A DNA stretch of 50,257 nucleotides from Bacteroidota bacterium (GTDB lineage Bacteria > Bacteroidota > Bacteroidia > NS11-12g > UBA9320). The translations under genes were made by a program, and so were the position numbers. The notes beneath the pieces were generated by a model. The model saw only the letters and a program-made list of their open reading frames with translations. It was not told the DNA's origin and did not search any database. Where the stretch lies: NCBI GenBank assembly GCA_947468275.1, contig CANIKO010000021.1, positions 1 through 50,257 of the forward strand. Reading direction: 5' to 3'. Positions 24,559 to 34,040 of this stretch are shown here, piece by piece (positions within the stretch are counted from its first letter, which is position 1; every line of letters starts with the position of its first letter).

Positions 24559-25404
24559 ATGACCAAAGACACCGCCATCAAATTGTTTGAAGAAAAACAC
24601 GTTCGTTCCTTGTGGAATGAGGAAGAAGAAAAATGGTATATATCCATTATTGATGTAATAGAAGTATTGACCAATACTGATAGACCACGCAAATACTGGA
24701 GCGACTTAAAAGCAAAGCTTAAAAAAGAAGGAAGTGAGTTGTCCGAAAAAATCGGACAACTGAAAATGCAATCTGTCGATGGCAAGTTTTACAAAACCGA
24801 TGTAGCCGATACCGAGCAGCTTTTTCGATTAATACAATCCATTCCATCTCCCAAAGCCGAACCTTTTAAACTGTGGTTGGCCAAAATAGCCTCCGAAAGA
24901 TTGGATGAAATGCAAGATCCTGAATTGAGTATTGACAGGGCTTTGGAAAACTATATGAATCTAGGCTATTCAGAAAACTGGATAAATCAACGCCTCAAAA
25001 GTATTGAAATACGAAAAGAGCTAACGGATGAATGGAAAAAAAGAGGGCTGAAAGAAGGTATTCAGTTCTCTAATCTAACGGATATTATAACAAAAACTTG
25101 GGCTGGCAAAACCACCAAAGAATATAAAATTTTAAAGGGTTTAAAAAAGGAAAACCTGCGCGATAATATGACCAATACCGAACTCATTTTAAATATGCTT
25201 GCCGAAGCTTCAACCAAAGATATTTCGGCAGCTACCAATCCCGAAACCTATGAAGACAGTAAAAAGGTAGCCAAGCAAGGAGGAAATGTAGCCAAAGTAG
25301 CCATGAAGGAATTGGAAGCTAAAACGGGCAAAAAAGTGGTAACCGCAATTAATGCAAAAGATGTATTAAAAAAGTTAGATAGTAATAAGAAAAATAAATC
25401 GTAA
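24559..25404 (+). CDS. Bro-N domain protein (phage antirepressor-like)
   Basis: A 281-residue protein whose first part matches the BRO-N/antirepressor fold: HVRSLWNEEEEKWYISIIDV, then IEVLTNTDRPRKYWSDLKAK, and a conserved TEQLFRLIQSIPSPKAEPFK block leading to KIASERLDEMQDPE. The C-terminal part is charged and helical (KKVAKQGGNVAKVAMKELEA). Such proteins are common as single chromosomal genes in Bacteroidota and are related to phage antirepressors; they probably bind DNA. No other phage genes are near. The coding sequence contains a perfect 10-bp inverted repeat at 24737-24761. It converges with the biotin carrier gene, 7 bases apart. Confidence 0.85.
   Translation: MTKDTAIKLFEEKHVRSLWNEEEEKWYISIIDVIEVLTNTDRPRKYWSDLKAKLKKEGSELSEKIGQLKMQSVDGKFYKTDVADTEQLFRLIQSIPSPKAEPFKLWLAKIASERLDEMQDPELSIDRALENYMNLGYSENWINQRLKSIEIRKELTDEWKKRGLKEGIQFSNLTDIITKTWAGKTTKEYKILKGLKKENLRDNMTNTELILNMLAEASTKDISAATNPETYEDSKKVAKQGGNVAKVAMKELEAKTGKKVVTAINAKDVLKKLDSNKKNKS
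24737..24761. repeat. Perfect 10-bp inverted repeat within the Bro-N gene
   Basis: AGTTGTCCGA (24737-24746) and its complement (24752-24761) flank five bases. It encodes ELSEKIGQLK, a part of the protein that is common in the family, so protein constraint and chance may explain it. Confidence 0.5.
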
Positions 25405-25411
25405 CGAACCC

Positions 25412-25903
25412 CTAAAACTTAATCAATACCTGATTTTTTTCTACCTTATCCCCTGCTTTTATTGGTATTGCTGTAACTACACCATCGCCCAAAGCTTTAA
25501 TATTATTCTCCATTTTCATGGCTTCTAATACCAATAGGCTGTCACCTTTTTTTACTTCGTCACCGGCATTTACCATTATTTTTAAAACCATTCCCGGCAT
25601 AGGGGCTTTCAGTTCGTTCATTGCATTACCCTGAAGTTTGTCCATTCCCATTTTGGATAAGAGGTCTTCCAAATCATTCTTAATTTTGGCTTCGGCTTTG
25701 TGCTTATTAATATCTAAAATAAGGCTATTTGCTTTTTTTTCAAGCACATGAATTGTGTGTGATTTTCCTTGATAAAGAACATGATAAGTTCCATCAGAGT
25801 TGGGCACAATATCAAAATCTACAGCCTTGTTATTCAAATAATAGTTTCCGTCTTTAATTGTAATTTCTATTTCCGGATGTTCGTTTACCGATACTTTATA
25901 CAT
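25412..25903 (-). CDS. Biotin/lipoyl carrier protein (biotin carboxyl carrier type)
   Basis: A 163-residue protein with a C-terminal biotinyl domain: KAPMPGMVLKIMVNAGDEV, then VLEAMKMEN with Lys130 as the biotinylated residue. The N-terminal half (VDFDIVPNSDGTYHVLYQGK) resembles the linker or carboxylase-associated region of acyl-CoA carboxylase and decarboxylase carriers found in Bacteroidota, not classic AccB with its Pro/Ala linker. The likely partner carboxyltransferase is not in the window, so the substrate (propionyl-, methylcrotonyl- or another acyl-CoA) stays open. It lies 7 bases after the DUF4175 gene and is probably co-transcribed with it. The gene converges on the Bro-N gene with no room for a separate terminator. 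Confidence 0.88.
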   Translation of the reverse strand: MYKVSVNEHPEIEITIKDGNYYLNNKAVDFDIVPNSDGTYHVLYQGKSHTIHVLEKKANSLILDINKHKAEAKIKNDLEDLLSKMGMDKLQGNAMNELKAPMPGMVLKIMVNAGDEVKKGDSLLVLEAMKMENNIKALGDGVVTAIPIKAGDKVEKNQVLIKF

Positions 25904-25910
25904 ACTCGTT

Positions 25911-28900
25911 TTATTGTTCTAATGATTTAAAATAGTCTTTTACTTTTTCCTTATAATAGGGGTTGAGGCTTGGCGAAACCGACCGCAATAATTCCTGTCC
26001 TTTTTGCTGTTGTTTCAGGTATTCCTGCAAGGATGGTGGCAATTCGCGTTTCACATCTTTGCCCTCATTGGATTTGCGTTCTTCGTCTTGTTCCTGTTCC
26101 TTTTCGGCTCGCTCATGGTCGAGCAATCGGGTTAATATTTCCCGTTGCCGGCGTAGGGTTTCTTCGGTTATTTTTTTGTTTACAATATCCTTTTCTACTT
26201 CATCCATCATGTCCTGAGTTTTTTGCAAATCTCCCAATTTTTTGCCGTTTCCTTCTTTTTCTAATTGCTTTTGTAAGTCTCGCAGTTTTTTGCGTAACGC
26301 CGATTGCTCAGAAGCCATTTGAGCCAGTTGCTTGGATGATGGGCGTTTTCCATTCTTTTGCATCTCCCCCATTTCCTTATTCATCTTTTCCTGCATCTCT
26401 TTCACCTCTTTCATTCCTGGTTTTTTGCCTTTTCCTGGTTTAGGATTTTTACAGTTAGGATTTGGTTTTGAGTTTTTCATATTATCCTGCATTTGTTTTA
26501 ATGCCTCACTCAACATAAGGGCCAAGTTGTTTAAGCTGGTCATTATATATTGCTGGTTGTTTACCAAATTAGGAATATCTCTAAACCCAAGATTATTCAA
26601 AGCTTTGTCCATATTATTATTTACAAGCCCTATTTCTTTATTAATAAACGATTGAATTTGAATAACCCGTTTGCTCAATGCAAATAAGGAATCTTCAATT
26701 ATTTTAGTGTCATCGCGCAGTTTCTTTTGCTGTTGGGCCAGCTCCACAAATTTTGGATTATAGCTGCCAACGGCTTTAAAATCCTTCATTAGTTTTTCCT
26801 GGTCTTTGGATACTTGTACCAAATTTTCAAGGATTTGGCGCAAGGTGTTATAATCTTCTTCCTGTTTTTCCTTGCTCATTTCTGTCATCTCCTCATCCAT
26901 TTTTTCACTCATTTCCTTCATCTCATCGGCAGCTTTTTTCTGATGTGGGGCAGCTTTTTTATTCTGCTTTTTCTGAATCTGCTCCTTACTTTCCTTTTGC
27001 TCCTTTTCTATAGATTCCTGTTTTTCTTTGGTGTCTTTAAGGTCGTTGGGTTGTTCTAACTTGTCGTTCTTCTCTTTTATTTCTTCAAGATTCTTTTTTA
27101 TATCCTCAAACTTTTTGTTCAATTCTTCCTGTTTCTTTTCCAGTTCTTCCTGACTTAATTTATCATTTTTAGTATCCTCGGCCAGTTTTTCCTGTTCCTT
27201 TGAAAGTTGATCCAATTTGTCGGTGGTTTCTTTCATTTTCTTTTCCAGCTCCAGTTGTTTAAATAATTCCAAAGCCCGTTCCATCTTCTTTTTAAGCTCT
27301 TTGTCGTTAAATTTAAACTTATCCATCTGCTCCTGAAATTCATCTTTTTGGTTGTTTCGCAAAAGCTCTTTCATCTTTTCAAGAAGCTTTTTCATATCCT
27401 CATCCATTAACTCTTCAAACAGTTTTTCCAATTCGGCCTGCTTCTCTAAAATATCTTTATCAATGTCTTTAAATTCTGATTCCTTGGTGTTTTTGTCTTT
27501 GTTTTTTTCCATCAATTCCTTCATTTGATCCTGAAGGTTTTTATGTTTATCAAGTAAATCCTGAATCTGTTTTTTATCTTCCCAGTTCAGCGATTTTTTC
27601 TCGGTAAGTTTTTGTTCCAGTTTTTTTACTTCCTCTTCCAAAGCCTTGGTATCCTTAATAGCTTCGGCCATTTCACTTTTGATGGTTTCACTGCTTTTTT
27701 CCGATTGCTTTTCTATTTGTTCCAAAGTTGGAGCAGCAAATAACCCATTGCTAGTGCGGGTAGCTTTGCTTCCGTTCACAGCATCATTGTCCCAAATTTC
27801 AAAGTAGTATTCAATCTTTTCGCCAGGCTTAATGTCTAATGGAGTTATGTCCCATTGGTAAAAAAAGTTTTGAGAACTTTGAATAGTATTGATTCCGATA
27901 ATAGCATTTTTAAAACCTTGGGCTTTTTTGGCCGGGTCTTCGGTTTCAATAAATTTGTAATGAAACATCAACTTATTAAAGCCATAATCATCCGTAATAT
28001 CACCAACAAAATACATCAAACGTGAATTAATGCTATCTCTGCGTTCCCTAAAAGTAATTTGTGGATAGGCATCAGGAACCACATTTATTTGATAGATAAT
28101 AGAGTCTTTGCTCTCGGCTTCTTTGTTGGTAGTTTTTATTTTTATAACCTCAGTTGATTTGAAATTTTTGGCAAATGAAAATCTATTTTCTCCTTCAGGA
28201 ACAGCTTGGACTATACTTCCTGCAAAAATCAATTTCATAGATTCAACATTTTTGGTATTGAATTTCCAAAGCACTTTAGTTCCTGCCGGAATAGTTATAT
28301 CCCCAATATTTTCAAGCTTTTCATCGGTGCGTCCGGTATATGAAGGATAATCAAGATGGATGCTAAAATCTAACAAAACAGGTTTTTGCTTCACAACTAA
28401 TTGGTATCCATCGGAACTAAAATTGCCCGATTCAAAATGAAAATCAAAGGATTTCTGAACGTTTTTTAAAGTAAACTTGAACCCTGAATTTCCATCCCTT
28501 TTCATCTTAAAGCGATTTCCATCTGTTACCAAATACACCTCATCCGGCATCACTTTTCCTAGTATACCAAGATCTAATTCAAAATCTTCATTTTGGGCAG
28601 TTTCAAGCAGTTTATTATTTAACACAAAATCAAACGGAGCCGGCACAGCAAAATGTTTATCGTGCTGAATAAGTCGGGTGGTTGTTTCTTTAAATCCGGG
28701 AGCAATAATCATTATCAAAATTAAAACCGCCATAGGACCCACCGCATATTTCAAATACCGTTTATTGCCTTTAAAGTCTATGGCTGACGAAAATCGTATG
28801 GGTCTTAGTTCAGAGGTTTTTTGATCGATGGAAGCGGCCAAAAAACGGTTGTCAAATTCGCTTTGATATTGTTGGCTAAGTTGTAACGTGTTTAATAATT

Positions 28901-29252
28901 TGTCTTTAATATTACTAAAATGCTTTCCTATGATATCAGAAGCTGTTTCATAATCCAGTCGATTTCCTATTTTATATAATTTTAAAAGAGGAATTAATAT
29001 AAACCGATAAAGAATACCTGCTGTAAAAAGTAAAAAGCTATAAAATAGAAACGTACGAAAACCAGTATCAAACCTTCCAAAATATTCGAGCAATGAAACC
29101 AATAGAAAAAAAGAAAGTACTGCGCCTATAAAAAATATGGCACCACGCAATAGTCTATTTTTATAATATTTCCTGATAAAATCATCCAACTTTATAAGCA
29201 ATTCGCTGTTGTGCAGATTTATATTATCAGTGGATTGAATTGGGTTGGTCAT
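25911..29252 (-). CDS. DUF4175 membrane protein with very long charged coiled coil
   Basis: A 1113-residue protein. Two helices near residues 35-85 and a third near 168-188 anchor it; a periplasm-facing part of several hundred residues follows (about 190-530, with beta-rich segments such as FSIHLDYPSYTGR). From about 530 the sequence is dominated by Lys/Glu/Gln-rich coiled coil (EELEKKQEELNKKFEDIKK is typical). This matches the DUF4175 family of Bacteroidota; its role is unknown, though it often lies close to envelope and peptidase genes. The low-complexity coding sequence opens long frames on the opposite strand at about 25.96-27.06 kb; these are by-products. It is probably first in an operon with the biotin carrier protein. 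Confidence 0.85.
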   Translation of the reverse strand: MTNPIQSTDNINLHNSELLIKLDDFIRKYYKNRLLRGAIFFIGAVLSFFLLVSLLEYFGRFDTGFRTFLFYSFLLFTAGILYRFILIPLLKLYKIGNRLDYETASDIIGKHFSNIKDKLLNTLQLSQQYQSEFDNRFLAASIDQKTSELRPIRFSSAIDFKGNKRYLKYAVGPMAVLILIMIIAPGFKETTTRLIQHDKHFAVPAPFDFVLNNKLLETAQNEDFELDLGILGKVMPDEVYLVTDGNRFKMKRDGNSGFKFTLKNVQKSFDFHFESGNFSSDGYQLVVKQKPVLLDFSIHLDYPSYTGRTDEKLENIGDITIPAGTKVLWKFNTKNVESMKLIFAGSIVQAVPEGENRFSFAKNFKSTEVIKIKTTNKEAESKDSIIYQINVVPDAYPQITFRERRDSINSRLMYFVGDITDDYGFNKLMFHYKFIETEDPAKKAQGFKNAIIGINTIQSSQNFFYQWDITPLDIKPGEKIEYYFEIWDNDAVNGSKATRTSNGLFAAPTLEQIEKQSEKSSETIKSEMAEAIKDTKALEEEVKKLEQKLTEKKSLNWEDKKQIQDLLDKHKNLQDQMKELMEKNKDKNTKESEFKDIDKDILEKQAELEKLFEELMDEDMKKLLEKMKELLRNNQKDEFQEQMDKFKFNDKELKKKMERALELFKQLELEKKMKETTDKLDQLSKEQEKLAEDTKNDKLSQEELEKKQEELNKKFEDIKKNLEEIKEKNDKLEQPNDLKDTKEKQESIEKEQKESKEQIQKKQNKKAAPHQKKAADEMKEMSEKMDEEMTEMSKEKQEEDYNTLRQILENLVQVSKDQEKLMKDFKAVGSYNPKFVELAQQQKKLRDDTKIIEDSLFALSKRVIQIQSFINKEIGLVNNNMDKALNNLGFRDIPNLVNNQQYIMTSLNNLALMLSEALKQMQDNMKNSKPNPNCKNPKPGKGKKPGMKEVKEMQEKMNKEMGEMQKNGKRPSSKQLAQMASEQSALRKKLRDLQKQLEKEGNGKKLGDLQKTQDMMDEVEKDIVNKKITEETLRRQREILTRLLDHERAEKEQEQDEERKSNEGKDVKRELPPSLQEYLKQQQKGQELLRSVSPSLNPYYKEKVKDYFKSLEQ

Positions 29253-29361
29253 TGTTCTGTTAGTTCCTTTTCGTATTTAAAAGTAAACGGATTTGATATG
29301 TATTTTATTTTCTTAACTATTGGCCATATCGACTGCTTCGCATTTTATAAGCCTAATATTT

Positions 29362-29988
29362 TTAATAACTTTTAGTTGTTTTTTGGCATGCCGCTAGCGC
29401 TTCTTGATAATTCACCAATTTTCCATCAATTCTACCAATCAAAAAAGCTTCAGGAAAACCCATCTTTTCAATGTCTTTTTCAAACAATGTGGCTTTGCTA
29501 AATGATCTAAATCTGCCCAAACAAAGACGTGAGCTGTTGCCTGTTTTTTCCTGTCTTAGTGCTTGTAATTCGCTAAGGTAAGCATCCAAATTAAAATTTT
29601 TGAAATTACCTATTTGTACTTCAAAAAATACTCCTGCAGCACTATCATTGTTTTCGGATAATATTTCATTGTCTTTAATTAATTGCGCTACTTTTCTTTT
29701 CAATGTGTCATTTGCTATTTTATAAGTATAGTTTTGATTAATCAATGTTTCAGCCTTGGCTATTTTAGTGGTCAATGCATAAAATTTAAAAAACAGTATG
29801 GAAGAAACTATGACTAAAGAAAGAGAAAGAATTCTCAAACCTTTCAAATTTATTGCAGTTTTCGTTAATTTTTCAGGTGTTTGTTCTAGGGAATAAACCA
29901 ACTCAGGCTTTCCTTCAATTTCTCCGTCTATTACAAACTTACTGTTACTCAAAGTTCTTGCTAATGCTTTAAAAGTGCAATCATGCAA
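29362..29988 (-). CDS. Membrane-anchored SPOR-like protein
   Basis: A 208-residue protein with one membrane helix at about 50-72 (LRILSLSLVIVSSILFFKFY), a coiled-coil stretch, and a C-terminal domain at about 118-200 that reads like a diverged SPOR domain: FFEVQIGNFKNFNLDAYL, then RLCLGRFRSFSKATLFEKDI and GFPEAFLIGRIDG. SPOR domains bind denuded peptidoglycan at division sites, so a cell-wall role is plausible. The start at 29988 is the only in-frame ATG giving the N-terminal cytoplasmic segment; the first 48 residues carry no recognisable motif. It is 109 bases upstream of the DUF4175 gene on the same strand. Confidence 0.65.
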   Translation of the reverse strand: MHDCTFKALARTLSNSKFVIDGEIEGKPELVYSLEQTPEKLTKTAINLKGLRILSLSLVIVSSILFFKFYALTTKIAKAETLINQNYTYKIANDTLKRKVAQLIKDNEILSENNDSAAGVFFEVQIGNFKNFNLDAYLSELQALRQEKTGNSSRLCLGRFRSFSKATLFEKDIEKMGFPEAFLIGRIDGKLVNYQEALAACQKTTKSY

Positions 29989-30055
29989 ATTTCAAGAATA
30001 AAATTACAATTCAGGTATAATTTTTGTTTTATTTTCGTAGTCACAATTATTAAAC

Positions 30056-30532
30056 ATGCAAAAACTAAGTAAAATTGCTTTTGGATTATTCATACTTTTC
30101 TTTTTGGGAAGTTTTAATTCAATAAATACTGCCACTAATGAAGAACTAAAATGGTATGACTGGAACGAAGGTGTAATAAAAGCACGTAAAGAAGGAAAAA
30201 TAGCCTTGATAGATACCTACACCGACTGGTGTCATTGGTGCAAAGTGATGGACAAAAACACGTATACCAACGAGTTGGTAATAGCGGCTATAAACAAAGA
30301 TTTTGTACCTATAAAATTTAATCCTGAATTGGATAAAAGATATATTAACGGTGGCGATACCCTTTCGGGCCGCGAACTTTTAGGCGCATTAAGTGGAGGC
30401 AATGCAAGTGGCTATCCCACCACTTATTTTTATCTTACAAAAAAAAGTGTGCTTTATCAGGAAGCTGGATATATTGAACCTGCAAAATTTGAAACTATTC
30501 TGAAAGGAATGGTTGCTGAGCATAATAAGTAG
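30056..30532 (+). CDS. Secreted thioredoxin-fold protein (CHWC)
   Basis: A 158-residue exported thioredoxin-like protein. The signal peptide is MQKLSKIAFGLFILFFLG plus a short polar region. The redox motif is Cys59-His-Trp-Cys62 in DWCHWCKVMDKNTY, the pattern of the thioredoxin_7/DUF255-like group, and the cis-proline is Pro121 in GYPTTYF. A thiol-disulfide reductase or chaperone in the periplasm is likely; its partners are not visible. It is divergent from the SPOR-like gene (about 70 bases between starts) and is followed after 68 bases by the aldehyde dehydrogenase gene on the same strand, which may be a separate unit. Confidence 0.85.
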   Translation: MQKLSKIAFGLFILFFLGSFNSINTATNEELKWYDWNEGVIKARKEGKIALIDTYTDWCHWCKVMDKNTYTNELVIAAINKDFVPIKFNPELDKRYINGGDTLSGRELLGALSGGNASGYPTTYFYLTKKSVLYQEAGYIEPAKFETILKGMVAEHNK

Positions 30533-30600
30533 TTTTTATAGCCAACTTCGTTAATTAATCCATTAATTTTTGGGGATGGAATTTTAAATACTATCGATTT

Positions 30601-31968
30601 ATGAGCTATAAAGCAACTATTACTAGCCAAATAGATTTTTTTAATAGTAATAAAACTAAAGATATTGCCTTTAGAATTGAACAATTAAAAAAACTGAAAT
30701 CCATTATAAAAAATAATGAATCTGAATTGTGTGAGGCCATTTATAGGGATTTTAAAAAATCAGAATTTGAAACCTATACCTCTGAATTAGGCCTAATTTA
30801 CTTTTCAATTGACTCTGCTGTAAAACATTTACCGAAATGGTCAAATCGAAAACGTGTAAATACAAATTTAATCAATTGGCCTGCTCGCAGCTATATTGTA
30901 CCTGAGCCATTAGGCGTTTGCCTAATAATTGGTGCGTGGAATTACCCTTTTTTATTGTCACTAGCTCCAGCAGTGGCGGCTATTGCCGCCGGTAATACAG
31001 TAATCCTAAAACCAAGCGAGACTGCATCTGCTTCAAGTGCCGCAATTGCCAAACTTATTAACGAAAATTTCCCATCTAACTATTTTAATGTTGTTGAAGG
31101 AGGAATTAGTGAAACCACTGAACTTCTTAGCATTAAATTTGATAAAATCTTCTTTACTGGCAGCAGTGCCGTTGGTAAAATTGTTTATCAAGCCGCCGCA
31201 AAATATCTCGCTCCAGTTACTCTTGAGTTGGGGGGCAAAAGCCCTGCAATTATTACCAACAACTGCGACCTTAAAAAAACTGCAAAACGATTAGTCTGGG
31301 CAAAATTTTTAAATGCAGGACAAACGTGCATTGCTCCGGATTACGTTTTGGTGGATGAAACTGTAAAAGAGGAATTTATTGGATATCTTAAAGATTACAT
31401 CATAAAATTTGACTACTCATTTGAAAATAACAATTATGTTCAAATAATAAACAATAAGAATTTTCAGCGTTTAACAGCTTTGATAGATAAAAATAAAATT
31501 TATTACGGCGGAGAAACAAACCTTGAAAAACGCTTTATTTCTCCTACGTTATTAAAGGATGTAACCTTGGATGACAAAATCATGAAGGACGAAATATTTG
31601 GTCCTATTTTGCCATTAATTTCATATTCTAATCTTGAGGAAGCTATTGTAAAAATAAAATTGTTACCCAAACCCTTGGCCTGCTATATTTTTACCAATAA
31701 TAAGAATATCCGTGATAAACTTTTAAATCAATTTTCATTTGGAGGAGGTGCCATTAACGAGGCCCTCATGCATATTTCTAACACAAATCTTCCGTTTGGT
31801 GGCGTTGGAGATAGTGGAACCGGGAGTTATAACGGCAAAGCAGGATTCGCAACATTCTCACATTTTAAAAGTATTCTCCACAAACCATTTTGGCTGGAAC
31901 CTAATCTTAAATATTCTCCAATTACTAATACTAAATTATCCTTGATAAAACGCCTTATGGGATCCTAA
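30601..31968 (+). CDS. Aldehyde dehydrogenase (ALDH3-like)
   Basis: A 455-residue NAD(P)-dependent aldehyde dehydrogenase of the shorter class-3 type (about 450 residues, no N-terminal extension). Catalytic residues are visible: Asn114 in LIIGAWNYPF, the general base Glu209 in VTLELGGKSP, and the nucleophile Cys243 in NAGQTCIAPDYVLV. The EIFGPILP motif near the C-terminal third and the PFGGVGDSGTGSYNGK tail are typical of ALDH3 enzymes that oxidise medium- and long-chain or aromatic aldehydes. It lacks the hydrophobic tail of membrane-bound fatty aldehyde dehydrogenases. No substrate is indicated by the neighbours; the heme operon starts 91 bases later. Confidence 0.93.
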   Translation: MSYKATITSQIDFFNSNKTKDIAFRIEQLKKLKSIIKNNESELCEAIYRDFKKSEFETYTSELGLIYFSIDSAVKHLPKWSNRKRVNTNLINWPARSYIVPEPLGVCLIIGAWNYPFLLSLAPAVAAIAAGNTVILKPSETASASSAAIAKLINENFPSNYFNVVEGGISETTELLSIKFDKIFFTGSSAVGKIVYQAAAKYLAPVTLELGGKSPAIITNNCDLKKTAKRLVWAKFLNAGQTCIAPDYVLVDETVKEEFIGYLKDYIIKFDYSFENNNYVQIINNKNFQRLTALIDKNKIYYGGETNLEKRFISPTLLKDVTLDDKIMKDEIFGPILPLISYSNLEEAIVKIKLLPKPLACYIFTNNKNIRDKLLNQFSFGGGAINEALMHISNTNLPFGGVGDSGTGSYNGKAGFATFSHFKSILHKPFWLEPNLKYSPITNTKLSLIKRLMGS

Positions 31969-32037
31969 TAGCACTGATATTGATGATCTCATTTGATTTT
32001 TATGATTTTTGTCATAGTTAAATTGTCGTTCATAGTT

Positions 32038-32045
32038 TAGATTTG
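32038..32045 (+). promoter_or_regulatory. Putative -7 element (TAGATTTG) of the cytochrome operon
   Basis: Perfect TAnnTTTG match 15 bases before the ATG at 32060. It would drive all four genes to 35289. Confidence 0.45.
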
Positions 32046-32059
32046 AAAAAAATCATACT

Positions 32060-32542
32060 ATGAATCTTACACATCTGCATTTATTACTTAATCATCTTCC
32101 AATTTTTGGTTCTATTTTAGGAGGATTTGTGCTGTTTTACGGGCTTTATACTAAAACTAATTCAACAAAAATTGCGGCTTATTTTGTCCTTGTAATTTCA
32201 TCCTTAGGTGCTGTTATAACTTATCTAACTGGCGAACCAGCTGAAGAATCTATAGAAAATATTAAAGGAATTTCAAAATCGATGATTGAGGAACATGAAG
32301 AGTTTGCAGGTATAGCCTTAGTAGCTTTAATTATTTTGGGGGTGGCTGCATTAATTGGGATTTATCTAACATTTAAAAAATCTCCACTGGTTAGAACTAT
32401 TGCCTCAATAACACTTGCAATTTCATTAATAAGTTTTGGATTAATAGCCAGAACCGGATATATAGGAGGACAAATCAGACATTCTGAAATTAACCCTAAT
32501 GCAAACCCCAACCAAGGAGCAGTGCATGAAGACAATGATTAA
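32060..32542 (+). CDS. Four-helix membrane protein of DUF2231-like type
   Basis: A 160-residue protein with four membrane helices. It begins MNLTHLHLLLNHLPIFGSIL, with His residues in the first helix, as in DUF2231-like and other small membrane proteins thought to bind heme. Between helices two and three lies a loop with IEEHEEFAG, whose His could also ligate heme. It is the first gene of an operon: a second membrane protein follows after 11 bases, then a decaheme cytochrome. The likely task is passing electrons between the membrane quinone pool and the cytochrome, inferred from context. Confidence 0.65.
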   Translation: MNLTHLHLLLNHLPIFGSILGGFVLFYGLYTKTNSTKIAAYFVLVISSLGAVITYLTGEPAEESIENIKGISKSMIEEHEEFAGIALVALIILGVAALIGIYLTFKKSPLVRTIASITLAISLISFGLIARTGYIGGQIRHSEINPNANPNQGAVHEDND

Positions 32543-32553
32543 TTTTATTAATC

Positions 32554-33126
32554 ATGAAAACACCTGTCCTATTGAAATATGTATTACCGTTTTTTCAATG
32601 GTATGCATTAATGATTTTTCTAACACTTGTCATTGACTATTTCCTTCATCGTTTTAATCTAATTTTCGTAGGCCGTTACTTTGGGTTAATTGGCACTTTA
32701 GTTATTATCATTTCCTTTGTTTATTCTTTACGAAAACGAAAAATAATTGAAACTGGTTCGCCCAAAAAACTTTTAGAACTTCACGAATATCTGTCTTGGG
32801 CCGGTTCAATTTTGCTACTGGTTCACGCCGGCATTCATTTTAATGCGGTTTTTCCTTGGCTAGCTATTGCAATGCTTCTTATTGCCGTGGCTAGCGGATT
32901 GATAGGAAAATTTTTATTAAAAAAATCAAATGAATTATTAAAGGAACGAAGACAGGAATTAATGGGTTTAGGACTTACCAATAATGATGCCGATAAAAAA
33001 TTATTTTTTGATTCGATAACCGTTGATTTAATGAAAAACTGGCGGGTAGTTCATTTGCCAATTACGTTACTATTAGGCATTTTATCGTTGATGCATATTA
33101 TCACTATTGTAATGTTTGCTAAATGA
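32554..33126 (+). CDS. Membrane protein, cytochrome b-like candidate
   Basis: A 190-residue protein with about five membrane helices. Histidines appear in or near helices: LHEYLSWAGSILL, VHAGIHFNAVFPW, VVHLPITLL and LMHIITIVMF, a spacing that recalls ferric-reductase-like and other di-heme b-type membrane proteins. The third and fourth helices are joined by a charged coiled stretch (LLKERRQELMGLGL). Its stop codon overlaps the ATG of the decaheme gene (ATGA), so translation is coupled. Together with the gene before it, it probably forms the membrane part of an electron-transfer complex. The heme binding is inferred from the His pattern, not certain. Confidence 0.6.
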   Translation: MKTPVLLKYVLPFFQWYALMIFLTLVIDYFLHRFNLIFVGRYFGLIGTLVIIISFVYSLRKRKIIETGSPKKLLELHEYLSWAGSILLLVHAGIHFNAVFPWLAIAMLLIAVASGLIGKFLLKKSNELLKERRQELMGLGLTNNDADKKLFFDSITVDLMKNWRVVHLPITLLLGILSLMHIITIVMFAK

Positions 33127-34040
33127 AAAGAGCACTTATTTTTGGGATAATAGTTGGTTGTATATGGCTTATGTATCAGTTTCCCCATGTGATGATAAAT
33201 CCGGGGGAATTAGTAAAGGGACATCAGAAATTAAATAATAAATGTCTCTCTTGTCACGAACCTTTTTGGGGCATTTCGTCAGAAAAATGCATCAGTTGTC
33301 ACACACTTTCCGATATTGGTAAAAATTCAAAGCACCCTAATAACGCTATTCTTTTTCACCAAAATTTAAAAAATCAGGCATGCGTTTCATGCCATAACGA
33401 TCATAAAGGAATTAAACCCGCCTCATCTTTAGGGAAATTTAATCATACCCTTTTATCGGAAACGGATAAAACGAGATGCAATGATTGCCACAACAAGCCA
33501 ACGGATAATTTGCATAAGCAACTATCAACTAATTGCAACAGTTGCCATAATGAAAATGGCTGGAAAACTTCAGTAGTATTCAATCATGATATGGTGCAGG
33601 GAATTGACAAAAATAACTGCACCACTTGTCATCAAAAACCAAAAGATACATACCATCAATTTTTAAACGATAATTGCTCAAAATGCCATAGCATAACTAA
33701 ATGGGTTCCTTCCACTTTTAATCATTCCGCCTATTTTCAGCTCGACCAAAACCATAACGTTAAGTGTGCTACCTGTCACACAACCAACAATTATAGCACC
33801 TACACATGTTACAGCTGCCATGAGCATTCTCAAACTAATTTATTAGAGGAACATAACGAAAAAGGTATTTCCAATTTCAACAATTGTATTTCTTGTCACA
33901 AAAGTGCGAATGAACACGATATTAGAATGAACGGAAATTCGGGAGGTGAATTAAATCAAAAGGAAAGTGATAAAGTAAAAGAATTCATAAAGTCAGGAGA
34001 AAAAAATCATAAAAAAGACAAGGAAGAAGAAAATGACTAA
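33123..34040 (+). CDS. Decaheme c-type cytochrome
   Basis: A 305-residue protein with one N-terminal hydrophobic segment (about 4-20) acting as a signal or anchor, then ten CxxCH heme c motifs: CLSCH, CISCH, CVSCH, CNDCH, CNSCH, CTTCH, CSKCH, CATCH, CYSCH and CISCH. Repeats of the CxxCH spacing with extra His residues resemble class III-like and NapC/NrfH-neighbour cytochromes that relay electrons across the periplasm. It ends in a charged, lysine-rich tail (KEFIKSGEKNHKKDKEEEND), which overlaps the start of the next gene by 8 bases. The terminal partner is unknown; the two membrane proteins upstream are the likely electron donors or acceptors. Confidence 0.92.
   Translation: MKRALIFGIIVGCIWLMYQFPHVMINPGELVKGHQKLNNKCLSCHEPFWGISSEKCISCHTLSDIGKNSKHPNNAILFHQNLKNQACVSCHNDHKGIKPASSLGKFNHTLLSETDKTRCNDCHNKPTDNLHKQLSTNCNSCHNENGWKTSVVFNHDMVQGIDKNNCTTCHQKPKDTYHQFLNDNCSKCHSITKWVPSTFNHSAYFQLDQNHNVKCATCHTTNNYSTYTCYSCHEHSQTNLLEEHNEKGISNFNNCISCHKSANEHDIRMNGNSGGELNQKESDKVKEFIKSGEKNHKKDKEEEND

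Noticed and set aside
25960-27060. Long open frames opposite the DUF4175 gene
   Set aside because: They mirror the Lys/Glu-rich coding sequence (giving Phe/Leu/Ser-rich chains) and show no motif or start signal.
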